Source: Eubacteriaceae bacterium Marseille-Q4139
Lineage (GTDB): Bacteria > Bacillota > Clostridia > Lachnospirales > Lachnospiraceae
Direction: 5' to 3'
Assembly: GCA_018223415.1 (NCBI GenBank)
Contig: JAGTTQ010000001.1
Location: 428,153-492,152, forward strand
Length of the DNA stretch: 64,000 nt
This document shows positions 15,328 to 23,028 of the stretch, in pieces. A program made the translations under genes and the position numbers. The notes beneath the pieces are model-generated. The model worked only from the letters and a program-made list of their open reading frames with translations, did not search any database and was not told the DNA's origin. Every line of letters begins with the position of its first letter. Within the stretch, counting starts at the first letter, position 1.

Positions 15328-16389
15328 TCACTCCTCACCCAGAGGGAGCCAGAACATGACCCTGGCCCCGCCGGCTGCCTTGTTTTCTGCTTTCATATTT
15401 CCATTATGGGCCTTCACGATGCTTTTGCATACGGAAAGGCCGATTCCCATGTTCCTCTTGCTTTCGCTTTCCCTGACGTCCCCGTCCTGGATAATTCCGT
15501 CAAACATGACAGGGAGCACAGACTCCTTGATTCCCTGGCCGTCGTCCTCCACGGAGAACACGACCCGGTCCCGCTCCTTCCAGACAATCACCTCGACCTT
15601 TGAAATGTCCTTCCCGTGAAGCACGGAATTTTCCAGAAGGTTCACAAGAACCTGTTCAATCAGGATCCCTTCCATCGGCACGAGAAGCGCCTCGTCGGGA
15701 AGCTTCACTTCAACAGGCACCTCGGGAAACCGCTTGTTAAACTTCCCGACAGCGCCGCTGATGATCTCCTCTGCCAGCTCGTCCTGGGTGTCCAGCCGCG
15801 TCCCGCCTCCGTCGTTGCTGATCCGCGTGACAGAAAGCAGGTTTTCCACAATCCGGTTCAGCCACTGGGCCTCCTCCCGGATATCGTTTAAAAGCCCGAT
15901 CTTCTGCTCCTCCGGAAGCAGGTCGTAGTTCTCAATCATGCCGGAAGCCGAGGCGGCGATGGACGTAAGCGGCGTCCGGATATCGTGGGAAATGGCTCTC
16001 AGAAGATTCCCACGCATTTTTTCCTTTTCCGCCTCCAGCCGGATCTCTTCCTGGTTTTTCAGCCGCGTCGTCAGCGCACTGACGCACCAGCTCACCGCCA
16101 GCATCGTGAAAAATGTCAGCGGATATCCGGTGAGAGTAAAGTCAAACTGGAAATATGGGATCGTAAACACGTAGTTGACGCAGAGGACTGCGATCATGGA
16201 CGCGGCGATCCCATATACATAACCGTCCGTATAGCGGGAAACGAACAGCACCGCCAGTACAAAGATCAAAAGCACGTGATTGTCCGACTCTGCAATATTT
16301 AAAAGCACCAGACAGAACACCAGCGCCAGAAAAAGGATTCCCGCCGTAATCATACTGTTTTCCATGACAGAATTTTTCTTTCTCGGCAT
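15328..16389 (-). CDS. KdpD-like sensor histidine kinase without the N-terminal KdpD domain
   Basis: 353 residues. The N-terminus holds four membrane segments of the DUF4118 type found in the middle of KdpD (residues about 12-110), then a HisKA domain (RAISHDIRTPLTSI, phospho-His near 139) and an HATPase domain (N-box LLENSVLHG, G1 DDGQGI, G2 MGIGLSVCK). Full KdpD proteins (~900 aa) also carry an N-terminal KdpD/USP sensor part that is missing here; such short forms are common in Clostridia. It phosphorylates the downstream response regulator. Confidence 0.88.
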   Translation of the reverse strand: MPRKKNSVMENSMITAGILFLALVFCLVLLNIAESDNHVLLIFVLAVLFVSRYTDGYVYGIAASMIAVLCVNYVFTIPYFQFDFTLTGYPLTFFTMLAVSWCVSALTTRLKNQEEIRLEAEKEKMRGNLLRAISHDIRTPLTSIAASASGMIENYDLLPEEQKIGLLNDIREEAQWLNRIVENLLSVTRISNDGGGTRLDTQDELAEEIISGAVGKFNKRFPEVPVEVKLPDEALLVPMEGILIEQVLVNLLENSVLHGKDISKVEVIVWKERDRVVFSVEDDGQGIKESVLPVMFDGIIQDGDVRESESKRNMGIGLSVCKSIVKAHNGNMKAENKAAGGARVMFWLPLGEE

Positions 16390-16461
16390 CTCCTCTGTAT
16401 CTCCTTCCCGGCGTTATTCAGTTATATTGTAACACAACTTCTCGCTAAAATCCCGTTAAAA

Positions 16462-17940
16462 TTACCGTTTTTCTCCCGTCCTGACTCCGTTGGCATCCAC
16501 GTACCAGCCGTCCGGCGTCCAGGTCGACGCATACATGGCGCCATTGTCACCCAGATAATACCATTTTTCATTGATATTCTGCCAGCCCGTCAGCGCAGCG
16601 CCGCTCTTTTCCATGTAGTACCAGCGGCCGTCGATCTGAAGCCAGCCGGTCTTCATCTTTCCGTCTCCGTCCAGGTAATACCACTTTCCGTTGATATTCT
16701 GGCGCCCTGTCCACATGGCTCCGCTGCTGTCCAGATAGTACCAGTCACCGTTGATGAACTGCCAGTCTGTCAGCATCTTTCCGCTTCCTTCCATATAGTA
16801 CCAGCGGCCGTTTACAAGCTGCCAGCCGGTCTGCATGGCTCCGCTGCTGTCCAGATAGTACCATTTGTCGTTGATATACTGCCAGCCCGTCAGCATGGCT
16901 CCGCTGCCGTTCAGATAATACCATTTATTGTTGATATTCTGCCAGCCTGTCAGCATCTTTCCGCTGCTCTCCATAAAGTACCAGCGGTCATTGACAAACT
17001 GCCAGTCTCTCTGCATGGCCCCGCTGCTGTCAAAATAGTACCAGCTTCCGTTTATAAGCTGCCAGCCCGTCACCATATAGCCGCTGCTTCCAAAATAATA
17101 TTTCGCTCCGCCCGTCTCAAGCCAGCCCGACGCATACGTGCCGTTGGCGTAGCGGTAGCGCCAGCCCGACGGGTTCTGCTGCCACTGATCGCCTGCAAAA
17201 ACGTCGTCTTTCCAGTCATCCCGGTCGTTCGAGGAGCCGGAATTAGCAGAGCCGTTGATCCGGTTGATATCCCGGGTTGAAAGGTCATATTCCTCGGAAT
17301 ACTCCGACCACTCGCCGGCACGCCCGTTGTAATCGGCGACGCCGCGCACCCGGAACTTATACTCGCCGGCCTTCGTAAATTTCCCGGCAAAATCATAAGA
17401 CGTTCTCGACGTTTTATACGTCCCTATCGTATTCCCGTTCCGGTACAGGCGGACTTCATAGCTTTTGGCGCCCTCCAGGCGGTCCCACCAGGCATAGCGG
17501 CCGTCCCAGTCCACGTACTCCACCGGCCCCAGCTTTCCCGTAATCTGATCCAGCTCGATCTCCACTTCCATATAGCTCCCGCTGTCATAGATTTTCGCCT
17601 TCTTAAAAGAGGCGCCGTCGCCGGAAATCTCGAAGTGGCTCTTGCTCGTGTAGGAAAACCGGTACCCGTTTTTTGCTTCCAGTTCCACCAGGACAACCGG
17701 CTCGTCACCGAGCACCCACGTCTCCACGTCGTTGGTGTACTCCGCCCCCTGCACCGTAAATTCCTGGCTCGCAGTCGTCACCGTGACGGTTCCCGGCTCT
17801 GCCTCCGCCTCCGGAACAGGATTGCATGTGATTTTTAGCGGAACCTTGTCAATCTTTACTTCATCGTCTGCAAATACCGTCATGGCCCCTGCCAGCGCAA
17901 ACGCCGCAGACAGCAGGAAAATCTTATATTTCTTCTTCAT
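16462..17940 (-). CDS. Secreted cell-wall-binding protein with choline-binding-type repeats
   Basis: 492 residues. Signal peptide (MKKKYKIFLLSAAFALAGAMTVFA, cleavage after about residue 24). Residues 25-240 form beta-rich domains, including a fibronectin-III-like stretch (WDRLEGAKSYEVRLYRNG). From about residue 258 to the end are roughly eleven to twelve repeats of about 20 residues with the pattern GWQ-INGKWYYLDSSGAM, the CW/choline-binding type that binds wall teichoic acid or related glycans. No enzyme domain is visible, so it is an anchor or adhesin. The repeats are also near-identical at DNA level (about 60-bp units), so copy number may vary between strains. Confidence 0.88.
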   Translation of the reverse strand: MKKKYKIFLLSAAFALAGAMTVFADDEVKIDKVPLKITCNPVPEAEAEPGTVTVTTASQEFTVQGAEYTNDVETWVLGDEPVVLVELEAKNGYRFSYTSKSHFEISGDGASFKKAKIYDSGSYMEVEIELDQITGKLGPVEYVDWDGRYAWWDRLEGAKSYEVRLYRNGNTIGTYKTSRTSYDFAGKFTKAGEYKFRVRGVADYNGRAGEWSEYSEEYDLSTRDINRINGSANSGSSNDRDDWKDDVFAGDQWQQNPSGWRYRYANGTYASGWLETGGAKYYFGSSGYMVTGWQLINGSWYYFDSSGAMQRDWQFVNDRWYFMESSGKMLTGWQNINNKWYYLNGSGAMLTGWQYINDKWYYLDSSGAMQTGWQLVNGRWYYMEGSGKMLTDWQFINGDWYYLDSSGAMWTGRQNINGKWYYLDGDGKMKTGWLQIDGRWYYMEKSGAALTGWQNINEKWYYLGDNGAMYASTWTPDGWYVDANGVRTGEKR

Positions 17941-17980
17941 AACTCCACCTCCAATAGATCTTCACTCCTTTTCTATCTCT

Positions 17981-18009
17981 ATTATACAGCCTATGGAATT
18001 CTCTGGCAA
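17981..18009 (-). promoter_or_regulatory. Sigma-A promoter of the choline-binding-repeat gene
   Basis: Minus strand TTGCCA (18009-18004), 17 nt, TATAAT (17986-17981). The stretch 18010-18230 between this promoter and the sleC stop shows no convincing gene. Confidence 0.75.
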
Positions 18010-18230
18010 TGGAAGAACGATTACATAAATTTTACAATTTTCTGACAATCCATCTCTCCGCTTCCCATCACAAAAAATACCCGTTCCAGCATGTCCCGCC
18101 GAGGGGCACACAGCTCCTCTCATACCGTCTCCCGGCCGGCAGCGGCCGTCCTGGCCCCCAGCTGCACAGCAGGCAGGACGGACCGCAGCCCCCGCCAGCT
18201 TCCGGCGAGGGCCTGCATGCCGCTGCCATG

Positions 18231-19457
18231 TCATGACAGCTCTGCGATCCGCGTGATTGCCACATAGATATGGGAAATTTTGTACCAGGTGGCAAAGTCC
18301 ACCGTCCCCGTCTCCGGCAGGCCGAAGATCGACTGGAACTCCCGCACGGCCTGAGCCGTGGCGTTTCCGTAGATCCCGTCCGGGACGACGCCTGGGATTG
18401 CCGTGTAAATTCCGGAGATGGCATCAAGCTGTTCCTGAAGCTGGCGCACCTTGTCGCCGCTGGTGCCGATGGTCAGGTCGTATCCCGGCCAGGAGGCGGG
18501 GATGCCGGCGATCTGTTCCGCGTTGTTGATGTAAATGGAGTCCCCGTAGAAGTAGCGCAGGATCTCGATGGGGCTGTACCCGCGCTCGCCTAAGTCACAG
18601 GAGCCCCACTGGGTCATCCACCCCGGACACGTCACCCGCCTGCCGTCGCAGTACTGGGTCAAAATCGGCTGTTTCACGCCGGGTCTGGAAAGATAGCTAT
18701 CGAAGATATCGTCCACCACCACCGAAATGGACTCATAGATATTCCGTCCGAAAATCCACTTGTGATCAAAGGCCGTTGACGATGTGATCGTAAAGTCATA
18801 GCCCTGGTTCCTGTACCACTCCGTATAGACCCGGTTCAACGTAAACGACATGATAGCCAGCACGTTGGCCACGATGGTGGACTGGGGCCATGTGGCATAA
18901 ATCTCGCTGGAAGCCACATTTTTGATGTAATCGCGGTAAGGCACATAGTAGTTTTTCGCTGAGGCGTTGGACGGCACACCGTCGTGGACGACGATGGTCT
19001 GGGGAACGACGACCCGGGACAAAACGATCTCCCCACTCTCATTCACCGGCTTGATTTCATCTTCGGCAATTTTCGGTGGATAAACGCCATATAAGGTATG
19101 ATCCGGGATGATGATCTCCTCCTCGGCGCCTGTCGCAAGCGCAAGCGGATGCAGCCTCACGCCCTGAATCGCCGTGGCGCCGGAAAGGATCTCCGTTCCG
19201 GAAATCATGGCCGGCTCAAATCCCGGAGCCGAGACCCGCAGCGTGTACTCCGAGTAGGGCCTCACATCCCCCGGTTCCAGGCTGTACTCAAGCGGCGGCG
19301 CCTCCAGCTCCACGTTTGCCGTCTGGCCGGAACTGTTCGTCCGCAGGGTCTCAAAAATATCGTTCGGCGTCTCTGTATTCGCAATGGAAACTTCAGCATT
19401 TTCGATGGGAAAGCTGTTGGTGTCCGATACCACGTCCACCTGTAAATAGCCTTTAGC
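18231..19457 (-). CDS. sleC: Spore cortex-lytic enzyme SleC
   Basis: 408 residues from MAKGYLQVDVV, ATG 19457 with GAGGG 6 nt upstream; a 25-residue in-frame extension is less likely. The sequence matches Clostridium SleC along its whole length as I remember it: prodomain (PIENAEVSIANTET), VLSRVVVPQTIVVHDGVPSNASAKNYYVPYRDYIKNVASSEIYATWP, the SpoIID-like catalytic part around ANVLAIMSFTLNRVYTEWYRN, and a C-terminal peptidoglycan-binding domain of type 1 (DKVRQLQEQLDAISGIY...VPDGIYGNATAQAVREFQ). In clostridia it is stored as a zymogen in spores, cleaved by Csp proteases and degrades cortex at germination. No csp genes are in the window. It strongly indicates a sporulating organism. Confidence 0.92.
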   Translation of the reverse strand, partial: AKGYLQVDVVSDTNSFPIENAEVSIANTETPNDIFETLRTNSSGQTANVELEAPPLEYSLEPGDVRPYSEYTLRVSAPGFEPAMISGTEILSGATAIQGVRLHPLALATGAEEEIIIPDHTLYGVYPPKIAEDEIKPVNESGEIVLSRVVVPQTIVVHDGVPSNASAKNYYVPYRDYIKNVASSEIYATWPQSTIVANVLAIMSFTLNRVYTEWYRNQGYDFTITSSTAFDHKWIFGRNIYESISVVVDDIFDSYLSRPGVKQPILTQYCDGRRVTCPGWMTQWGSCDLGERGYSPIEILRYFYGDSIYINNAEQIAGIPASWPGYDLTIGTSGDKVRQLQEQLDAISGIYTAIPGVVPDGIYGNATAQAVREFQSIFGLPETGTVDFATWYKISHIYVAITRIAELS

Positions 19458-19530
19458 CATAGCTGCCCTCGCAGGAAACGATGTCATTATAGAGTATGGC
19501 CGCAGAAAGGCATTTGTGACCTGTTCAGGC

Positions 19531-19569
19531 AAAAAAAGAAACCCCTGTATTGCCGCAAAAGCAATACAG
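19531..19569 (-). terminator. Terminator of the tRNA operon
   Basis: Minus strand stem CTGTATTGC / GCAATACAG (9 bp) followed by GGGGTTTCTTTTTTT, 12 nt after tRNA-Gly. Confidence 0.85.
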
Positions 19570-19580
19570 AGGCCGTATTC

Positions 19581-19651
19581 AGCAGATAACGGGAGTCGAA
19601 CCCGCCTTTCCAGCTTGGGAAGCTAGCGTTCTACCGATGAACCATATCTGC
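19581..19651 (-). tRNA. tRNA-Gly (anticodon CCC)
   Basis: 71 nt cloverleaf: acceptor GCAGATA / TATCTGC, D arm GTTC..GAAC, anticodon stem CTAGC / GCTGG with loop TTCCCAA (CCC), T arm with TTCGACT. The 3' CCA is not encoded. Last of three co-transcribed tRNAs. Confidence 0.93.
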
Positions 19652-19678
19652 AAACTGAGAAAGACAATTTGTCCCGAG

Positions 19679-19751
19679 TGGAGCATATGGGATTCGAACC
19701 CACGACCTTTTGAATGCCATTCAAACGCGCTCCCAACTGCGCCAATGCCCC
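19679..19751 (-). tRNA. tRNA-Ala (anticodon GGC)
   Basis: 73 nt cloverleaf: acceptor GGGGCAT / ATGCTCC, D arm GCGC..GCGC, anticodon stem TTTGA / TCAAA with loop ATGGCAT (GGC), T arm GTGGG-TTCGAAT-CCCAT. No encoded CCA. Confidence 0.93.
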
Positions 19752-19763
19752 AAAAACTTACAA

Positions 19764-19836
19764 TGGAGACAACAGGACTCGAACCTGCGACCCTCTACAC
19801 GTCAAGCAGATGCTCTCCCAGCTGAGCTATATCTCC
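19764..19836 (-). tRNA. tRNA-Val (anticodon GAC)
   Basis: 73 nt cloverleaf beginning GGAGATATAGCTCAGCTGG, anticodon loop TTGACGT (GAC), T arm GCAGG-TTCGAGT-CCTGT. First tRNA of the operon, directly behind its promoter. Confidence 0.93.
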
Positions 19837-19843
19837 GAGACAT

Positions 19844-19872
19844 ATTCTACTATATCCCCGGCATTTTGGCAA
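19844..19872 (-). promoter_or_regulatory. tRNA operon promoter
   Basis: Minus strand TTGCCA (19872-19867), 17 nt, TAGAAT (19849-19844), ending 8 nt before tRNA-Val. Confidence 0.75.
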
Positions 19873-19979
19873 GCAGAATTTTTAAAAATTGAAAAAATTT
19901 TCTCTGTTCCCGCCTCCATCCATGACAGATCTTTCCGCCGCAGGCAGAAATCCATCAGCCTCAAACCGACGACATGCGG

Positions 19980-19990
19980 CATACTAAAAC
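19980..19990 (+). promoter_or_regulatory. Possible sporulation-sigma -10 element before cotJA
   Basis: CATACTAAAA lies 33-43 nt before the cotJA start. CATACTA resembles -10 elements of sporulation sigma factors, and cotJ in Bacillus is made in the mother cell. I find no clear -35 partner. Confidence 0.3.
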
Positions 19991-20022
19991 AGGAAGCATC
20001 ACAGCCAAAGAAAGGAGTGTTT

Positions 20023-20202
20023 ATGATGGATTTCTGTAAATGCCAGCCGGAAACCGGCCCTCTCATCATCGCCATGGCTTCTGTCCCGTTCCAGCCCTGG
20101 GAGCCGCCATATGATCCGGAAAAAGCCCTCAGGCAGGGCACCATATTCCCCTGCCTCGATCTCCAGTTCTATCTGACGGGAGGTGACGCAGTTGGCCGAT
20201 AG
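20023..20202 (+). CDS. cotJA: Spore coat-associated protein CotJA
   Basis: 59 residues. Contains the family core MASVPFQPWEPPYDPEKAL and GTIFPCLDLQF. GGAG lies 5 nt before ATG 20023 (8 nt before a second ATG at 20026). First gene of cotJABC, whose products form part of the inner spore coat. The 3' end overlaps cotJB by 11 nt. Confidence 0.92.
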   Translation: MMDFCKCQPETGPLIIAMASVPFQPWEPPYDPEKALRQGTIFPCLDLQFYLTGGDAVGR

Positions 20203-20488
20203 ATCCGCACTTTTAAAGGAAATCAATGAAACCAGCTTCATGGCAGACGACCTGACCTTGTATCTGGACACCCATCCCGAGGATCCGGAAGCGTTATCCC
20301 TGTATTCCGAAACCATAAAGAAGCGGAAACAGCTTCTCGACCAGTTTGCCGCGGAGTTCGAGCCACTGACGGCAGACCATGCCTGCCCGGATACCACCAA
20401 CCGCACCAATATCGTAACAAAACACGCCGGCATCCGCCACTTTACCTGGACGGACGGCCCGCTTCCGTGGGAAGGAGGAAACGTCTGA
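20192..20488 (+). CDS. cotJB: Spore coat protein CotJB
   Basis: 98 residues, starting at TTG 20192 with GGAGG 8 nt upstream; a GTG at 20183 sits on the ribosome site itself and is unlikely. Family features: LLKEINETSFMADDLTLYLDTHPEDPEAL and the C-terminal FTWTDGPLPWEGG. Overlaps cotJA by 11 nt and cotJC by 1 nt (TGATG), so translation is coupled. Confidence 0.9.
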   Translation: MADRSALLKEINETSFMADDLTLYLDTHPEDPEALSLYSETIKKRKQLLDQFAAEFEPLTADHACPDTTNRTNIVTKHAGIRHFTWTDGPLPWEGGNV

Positions 20489-21096
20489 TGTGGAAATATG
20501 AAAAACGGCTTCAGTTCCCCGTAACCATCACAAAGCCATGCCCGAAAACAGCCTCTCTCATCATCAGCCAGTTCGGCGGCCCGGACGGTGAGCTGGCGGC
20601 CTCCATGCGTTATCTTTCCCAGAGATATTCCATGCCATGCAGGGAGACGGCCGGGCTTTTGACCGACATCGGCACAGAGGAACTGGCCCATCTGGAGATG
20701 ATCTGCGCCATCGTCTTCCAGCTCACAAAAAACCTGACGCCGGAACAGGCGAAGACGGCCGGCTTCGATGCCTACTATATCGACCACACCACCGGCGTCT
20801 GGCCCACAGCCGCGGCCGGCGTGCCGTTTAACGCCTGCGAGTTCCAGTCCAAAGGCGATGCCATTACCGACCTTTTTGAAAACCTGGCTGCCGAACAGAA
20901 GGCACGCACCACCTACGACAACCTGATCCGTGTCATCGACAATCCCGAAGTGCGGGAGCCGCTAAAGTTCCTCCGTACCAGGGAGATCGTCCATTTCCAG
21001 CGGTTCGGGGAGGCCCTGGAAAAGATCAAATCCACCCTGGACTCCAAAAATTACTACTGGTTCAACCCGGAATTTGACAAGCAGTTCGTAAAATAG
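20488..21096 (+). CDS. cotJC: CotJC, manganese-catalase-like spore coat protein
   Basis: 202 residues from MWKYEKRLQFPV; GGAGG 9 nt before ATG 20488. Ferritin-like four-helix fold of the manganese catalase family, with metal ligands in GTEELAHLEMI, AAEQKARTTYDNLI and REIVHFQRFGEAL. In Bacillus and Clostridia it belongs to the spore coat, where it may remove peroxide. A strong terminator follows. Confidence 0.93.
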   Translation: MWKYEKRLQFPVTITKPCPKTASLIISQFGGPDGELAASMRYLSQRYSMPCRETAGLLTDIGTEELAHLEMICAIVFQLTKNLTPEQAKTAGFDAYYIDHTTGVWPTAAAGVPFNACEFQSKGDAITDLFENLAAEQKARTTYDNLIRVIDNPEVREPLKFLRTREIVHFQRFGEALEKIKSTLDSKNYYWFNPEFDKQFVK

Positions 21097-21118
21097 CGGC
21101 TTTTTGCCACTGCCTAAA

Positions 21119-21184
21119 AAGCGGCCCCACGCAGGAAAAGGATGCCCGAATATGTGCTCCTCCTGCGCCCGGCCGCTTCTTTTT
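21119..21184 (+). terminator. Terminator of cotJABC
   Basis: Stem AAGCGGCC / GGCCGCTT with an inner GCAGGA / TCCTGC pairing, followed by CTTTTTG. Confidence 0.8.
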
Positions 21185-21232
21185 GCCGCCAAAAAGCCGG
21201 TTTTTCGGCTGCTTCCCGCCTACCGTCGGTTG

Positions 21233-21252
21233 CCGTCGAAACTTGTCGTTGG
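21233..21252 (+). promoter_or_regulatory. Two tandem Spo0A-box-like decamers
   Basis: CCGTCGAAAC and TTGTCGTTGG sit back to back. Against the 0A box TTGTCGAAAA they match at 7 and 6 of 10 positions. They lie 75-95 nt before a gene encoding a Spo0A-type DNA-binding domain. Confidence 0.3.
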
Positions 21253-21327
21253 AATTCTGTTTTCGTCTTTGGGTTCTCCATCTAAAATAATAATGAAAGC
21301 ATACAAAAGAAATGGAGAGAAACGCAA

Positions 21328-21666
21328 ATGCCAAGAAAAGAAACAAGCGCGCATAAGCTGCTCCGGCGACTGGGCGCAAGCGGAAGCTATCTCGGCTTCT
21401 ACTATACAGCGGCCGCCATCGAAACCGTCATGGCAACTCATGAGAACATCTACCAGTGCAAGTGGCTGTACAACGAAGTAGCAAAGCAGTTTCACACCAC
21501 TCCCTACTGCGTGGAACGGGATATCCGGACGATTGTGGATCTGATCTGGAATCACGGAAACCGGGAGCTCCTAAAGGAAATCATCCCCTATCCCTATGAT
21601 GCCAAACCGAAGAACGGCCGGTTCATCGACGGCCTCGTCAATTATCTCTCAGAGCAGGAAGAATAG
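21328..21666 (+). CDS. Stand-alone Spo0A C-terminal (output) domain protein
   Basis: 112 residues. The whole protein corresponds to the Spo0A DNA-binding domain: helices LLRRLGASGSYLGFYYTAAAI, IYQCKWLYNEVAKQFHTTPYCVERDIRTIVDLIWNHGNRELL. The receiver domain of Spo0A (about 120 residues with phospho-Asp) is absent. GGAGAG lies 8 nt before ATG 21328. It could bind 0A boxes without phosphorylation control, acting as a constitutive activator, competitor or stage-specific regulator. It sits between cotJABC and a YtvI-type gene, a sporulation context. Confidence 0.85.
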   Translation: MPRKETSAHKLLRRLGASGSYLGFYYTAAAIETVMATHENIYQCKWLYNEVAKQFHTTPYCVERDIRTIVDLIWNHGNRELLKEIIPYPYDAKPKNGRFIDGLVNYLSEQEE

Positions 21667-21839
21667 CTCTTCTCATTTGCATCTTGAAACTTCCTTTATT
21701 CTGTCATATAATGCTTTTAAACACATCAGTTCCGAAAGGAGTGCGGTCTTTTCCGTATCGCAGGTGTCCGGTCTCACTCTGACTATTCCGGGAACACGCT
21801 GCGGCTGGTGTGCTTTTTTTCCAAAAAACGATGCGAAAA
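21667..21839. other. Intergenic stretch with no visible gene
   Basis: Contains TTTATTCTGTCATATAATGC and AAAGGAG near 21697-21742 but no open frame of useful length follows. Only the terminator at its end is clear. Confidence 0.4.
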
Positions 21840-21875
21840 GCCGGCAGGGGTCATTTCCCCTCGCCGGCATTTTTT
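21840..21875. terminator. Bidirectional terminator between the Spo0A-like gene and ytvI
   Basis: Stem GCCGGC-GGGG / CCCC-GCCGGC. On the plus strand it is followed by ATTTTTTCTG; on the minus strand by TTTTCGCATCGTTTTTT. It overlaps the ytvI stop codon. Confidence 0.8.
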
Positions 21876-22996
21876 CTGCCCTTTTCCTCCCCTTTCCGCA
21901 ATGCTTCGATCTCATGGATCAGAAGACGTCCGTTTTCCAGGAAGGAATCAAAGGCGCCATATCGGTAGAAATTGATGAAAATAAGCCCCACCGGCACTGC
22001 CAGGATCATGCCGGCAAGCCCTCTGACCTTGTAGCCGATGAACAGGAAAAACAAGGTTGTAAGCGGCGGGAGACCCATGCTGTCCCCGACGATTTTCGGC
22101 TGGATCACCTGCCGGATCACCTGGGAAAGCACATAAATCATCGCAAGGCCGAAGGCGTAGGCATACTCCCCGGCGAACAGCTTCACAAGCGCCCACGGGA
22201 TCAGGGCCGTCCCGGTTCCGAACATCGGAAGAAAATCCAGGATCGCAATGAGCACGGCCCACAAAAGGCCGTAATGCACCCCGAGGACAAGGAAGCCGGC
22301 AAACAGCACAAAGGCCACCACGAACATGATCTTAAACTGGGCCAGAAAATACCCGCCGATGACACGGCGAAGGTCATGCCGGAAAAGCCGGAGATACCGT
22401 TTTGTGCTGTCCGGGAGCCATTTATAGACGCGGGCCACCAAACGGTCATGCTCCGTTAAAAACAGATAAGACGAAAGCAGGGCGACAATCACATTCACAA
22501 GGACATCCGGCAGCGTCCTGGCAACGGCGCCGCCGGCCGACGCCGCATGCTTTTGGAGAAAATCCCCCGTGACTGCGCCGAGGCTGTCCATGAACTGCTC
22601 AAAGGACGTGTTAAGCGATTCCGGAAGGAAATCAAAGAGGCTGGAAATCCGCTCGACTGCACTCAGAATCTCCCCGCGGCTGTTCTCATAGAGCGCCGGA
22701 AGGTCATGGAGGAACCCGTTCATCTCCCGGATCAGGATGCTCGCCAGCATATAAAGCCCTGCGATCACAAGGGCCAGAACACCGACGATCAAAAGCACGG
22801 AGCTGTGCTTGCGCACAATCTTCACCCGCTTTTCCAGGAACCGCACAAGCGGATTCGCAATCATGGCCACGATCCAGCCGATGACAAAGGGCAGGAAAAA
22901 CGCCAGCACCTTCGGCACAAAAAAGCAGATTACAAGAACCGTAATCACGGGGATCACGATATTGAGAATAATCCTCACATATTTTCGCACTTCCAT
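21851..22996 (-). CDS. AI-2E family membrane protein, YtvI-like
   Basis: 381 residues with seven to eight membrane segments: a pair near 8-45, one near 67-88, a long soluble region 90-150, then the conserved C-terminal block (FKIMFVVAFVLFAGFLVLGV, AILDFLPMFGTGTALIPWAL, QVIQPKIVGDSMGLPPLTTLFFLFIGYKVRGLAGMILAVPVG). The last motif is typical of the AI-2E/PerM family; Firmicute homologues near spore genes are called YtvI. Transport function is unproven. Probably the last gene of the cdaA operon, 32 nt after the aminotransferase gene. Confidence 0.82.
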   Translation of the reverse strand: MEVRKYVRIILNIVIPVITVLVICFFVPKVLAFFLPFVIGWIVAMIANPLVRFLEKRVKIVRKHSSVLLIVGVLALVIAGLYMLASILIREMNGFLHDLPALYENSRGEILSAVERISSLFDFLPESLNTSFEQFMDSLGAVTGDFLQKHAASAGGAVARTLPDVLVNVIVALLSSYLFLTEHDRLVARVYKWLPDSTKRYLRLFRHDLRRVIGGYFLAQFKIMFVVAFVLFAGFLVLGVHYGLLWAVLIAILDFLPMFGTGTALIPWALVKLFAGEYAYAFGLAMIYVLSQVIRQVIQPKIVGDSMGLPPLTTLFFLFIGYKVRGLAGMILAVPVGLIFINFYRYGAFDSFLENGRLLIHEIEALRKGEEKGRKNAGEGK

Positions 22997-23028
22997 AGTC
23001 TCTCACCTGCCCTGATGCTCTGCGTCTT

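Noticed and set aside
17000..17300. Choline-binding repeats as an autolysin
   Set aside because: No amidase, lysozyme or glucosaminidase domain is present in the protein.
17962..18234. 90-residue minus-strand open frame right after sleC
   Set aside because: No ribosome site, odd Arg/Gly/Cys-rich composition, and it overlaps the promoter of the next gene.
21596..22459. 287-residue plus-strand open frame
   Set aside because: Crosses the terminator at 21840-21875 and runs antisense to ytvI; composition is shadow-like.
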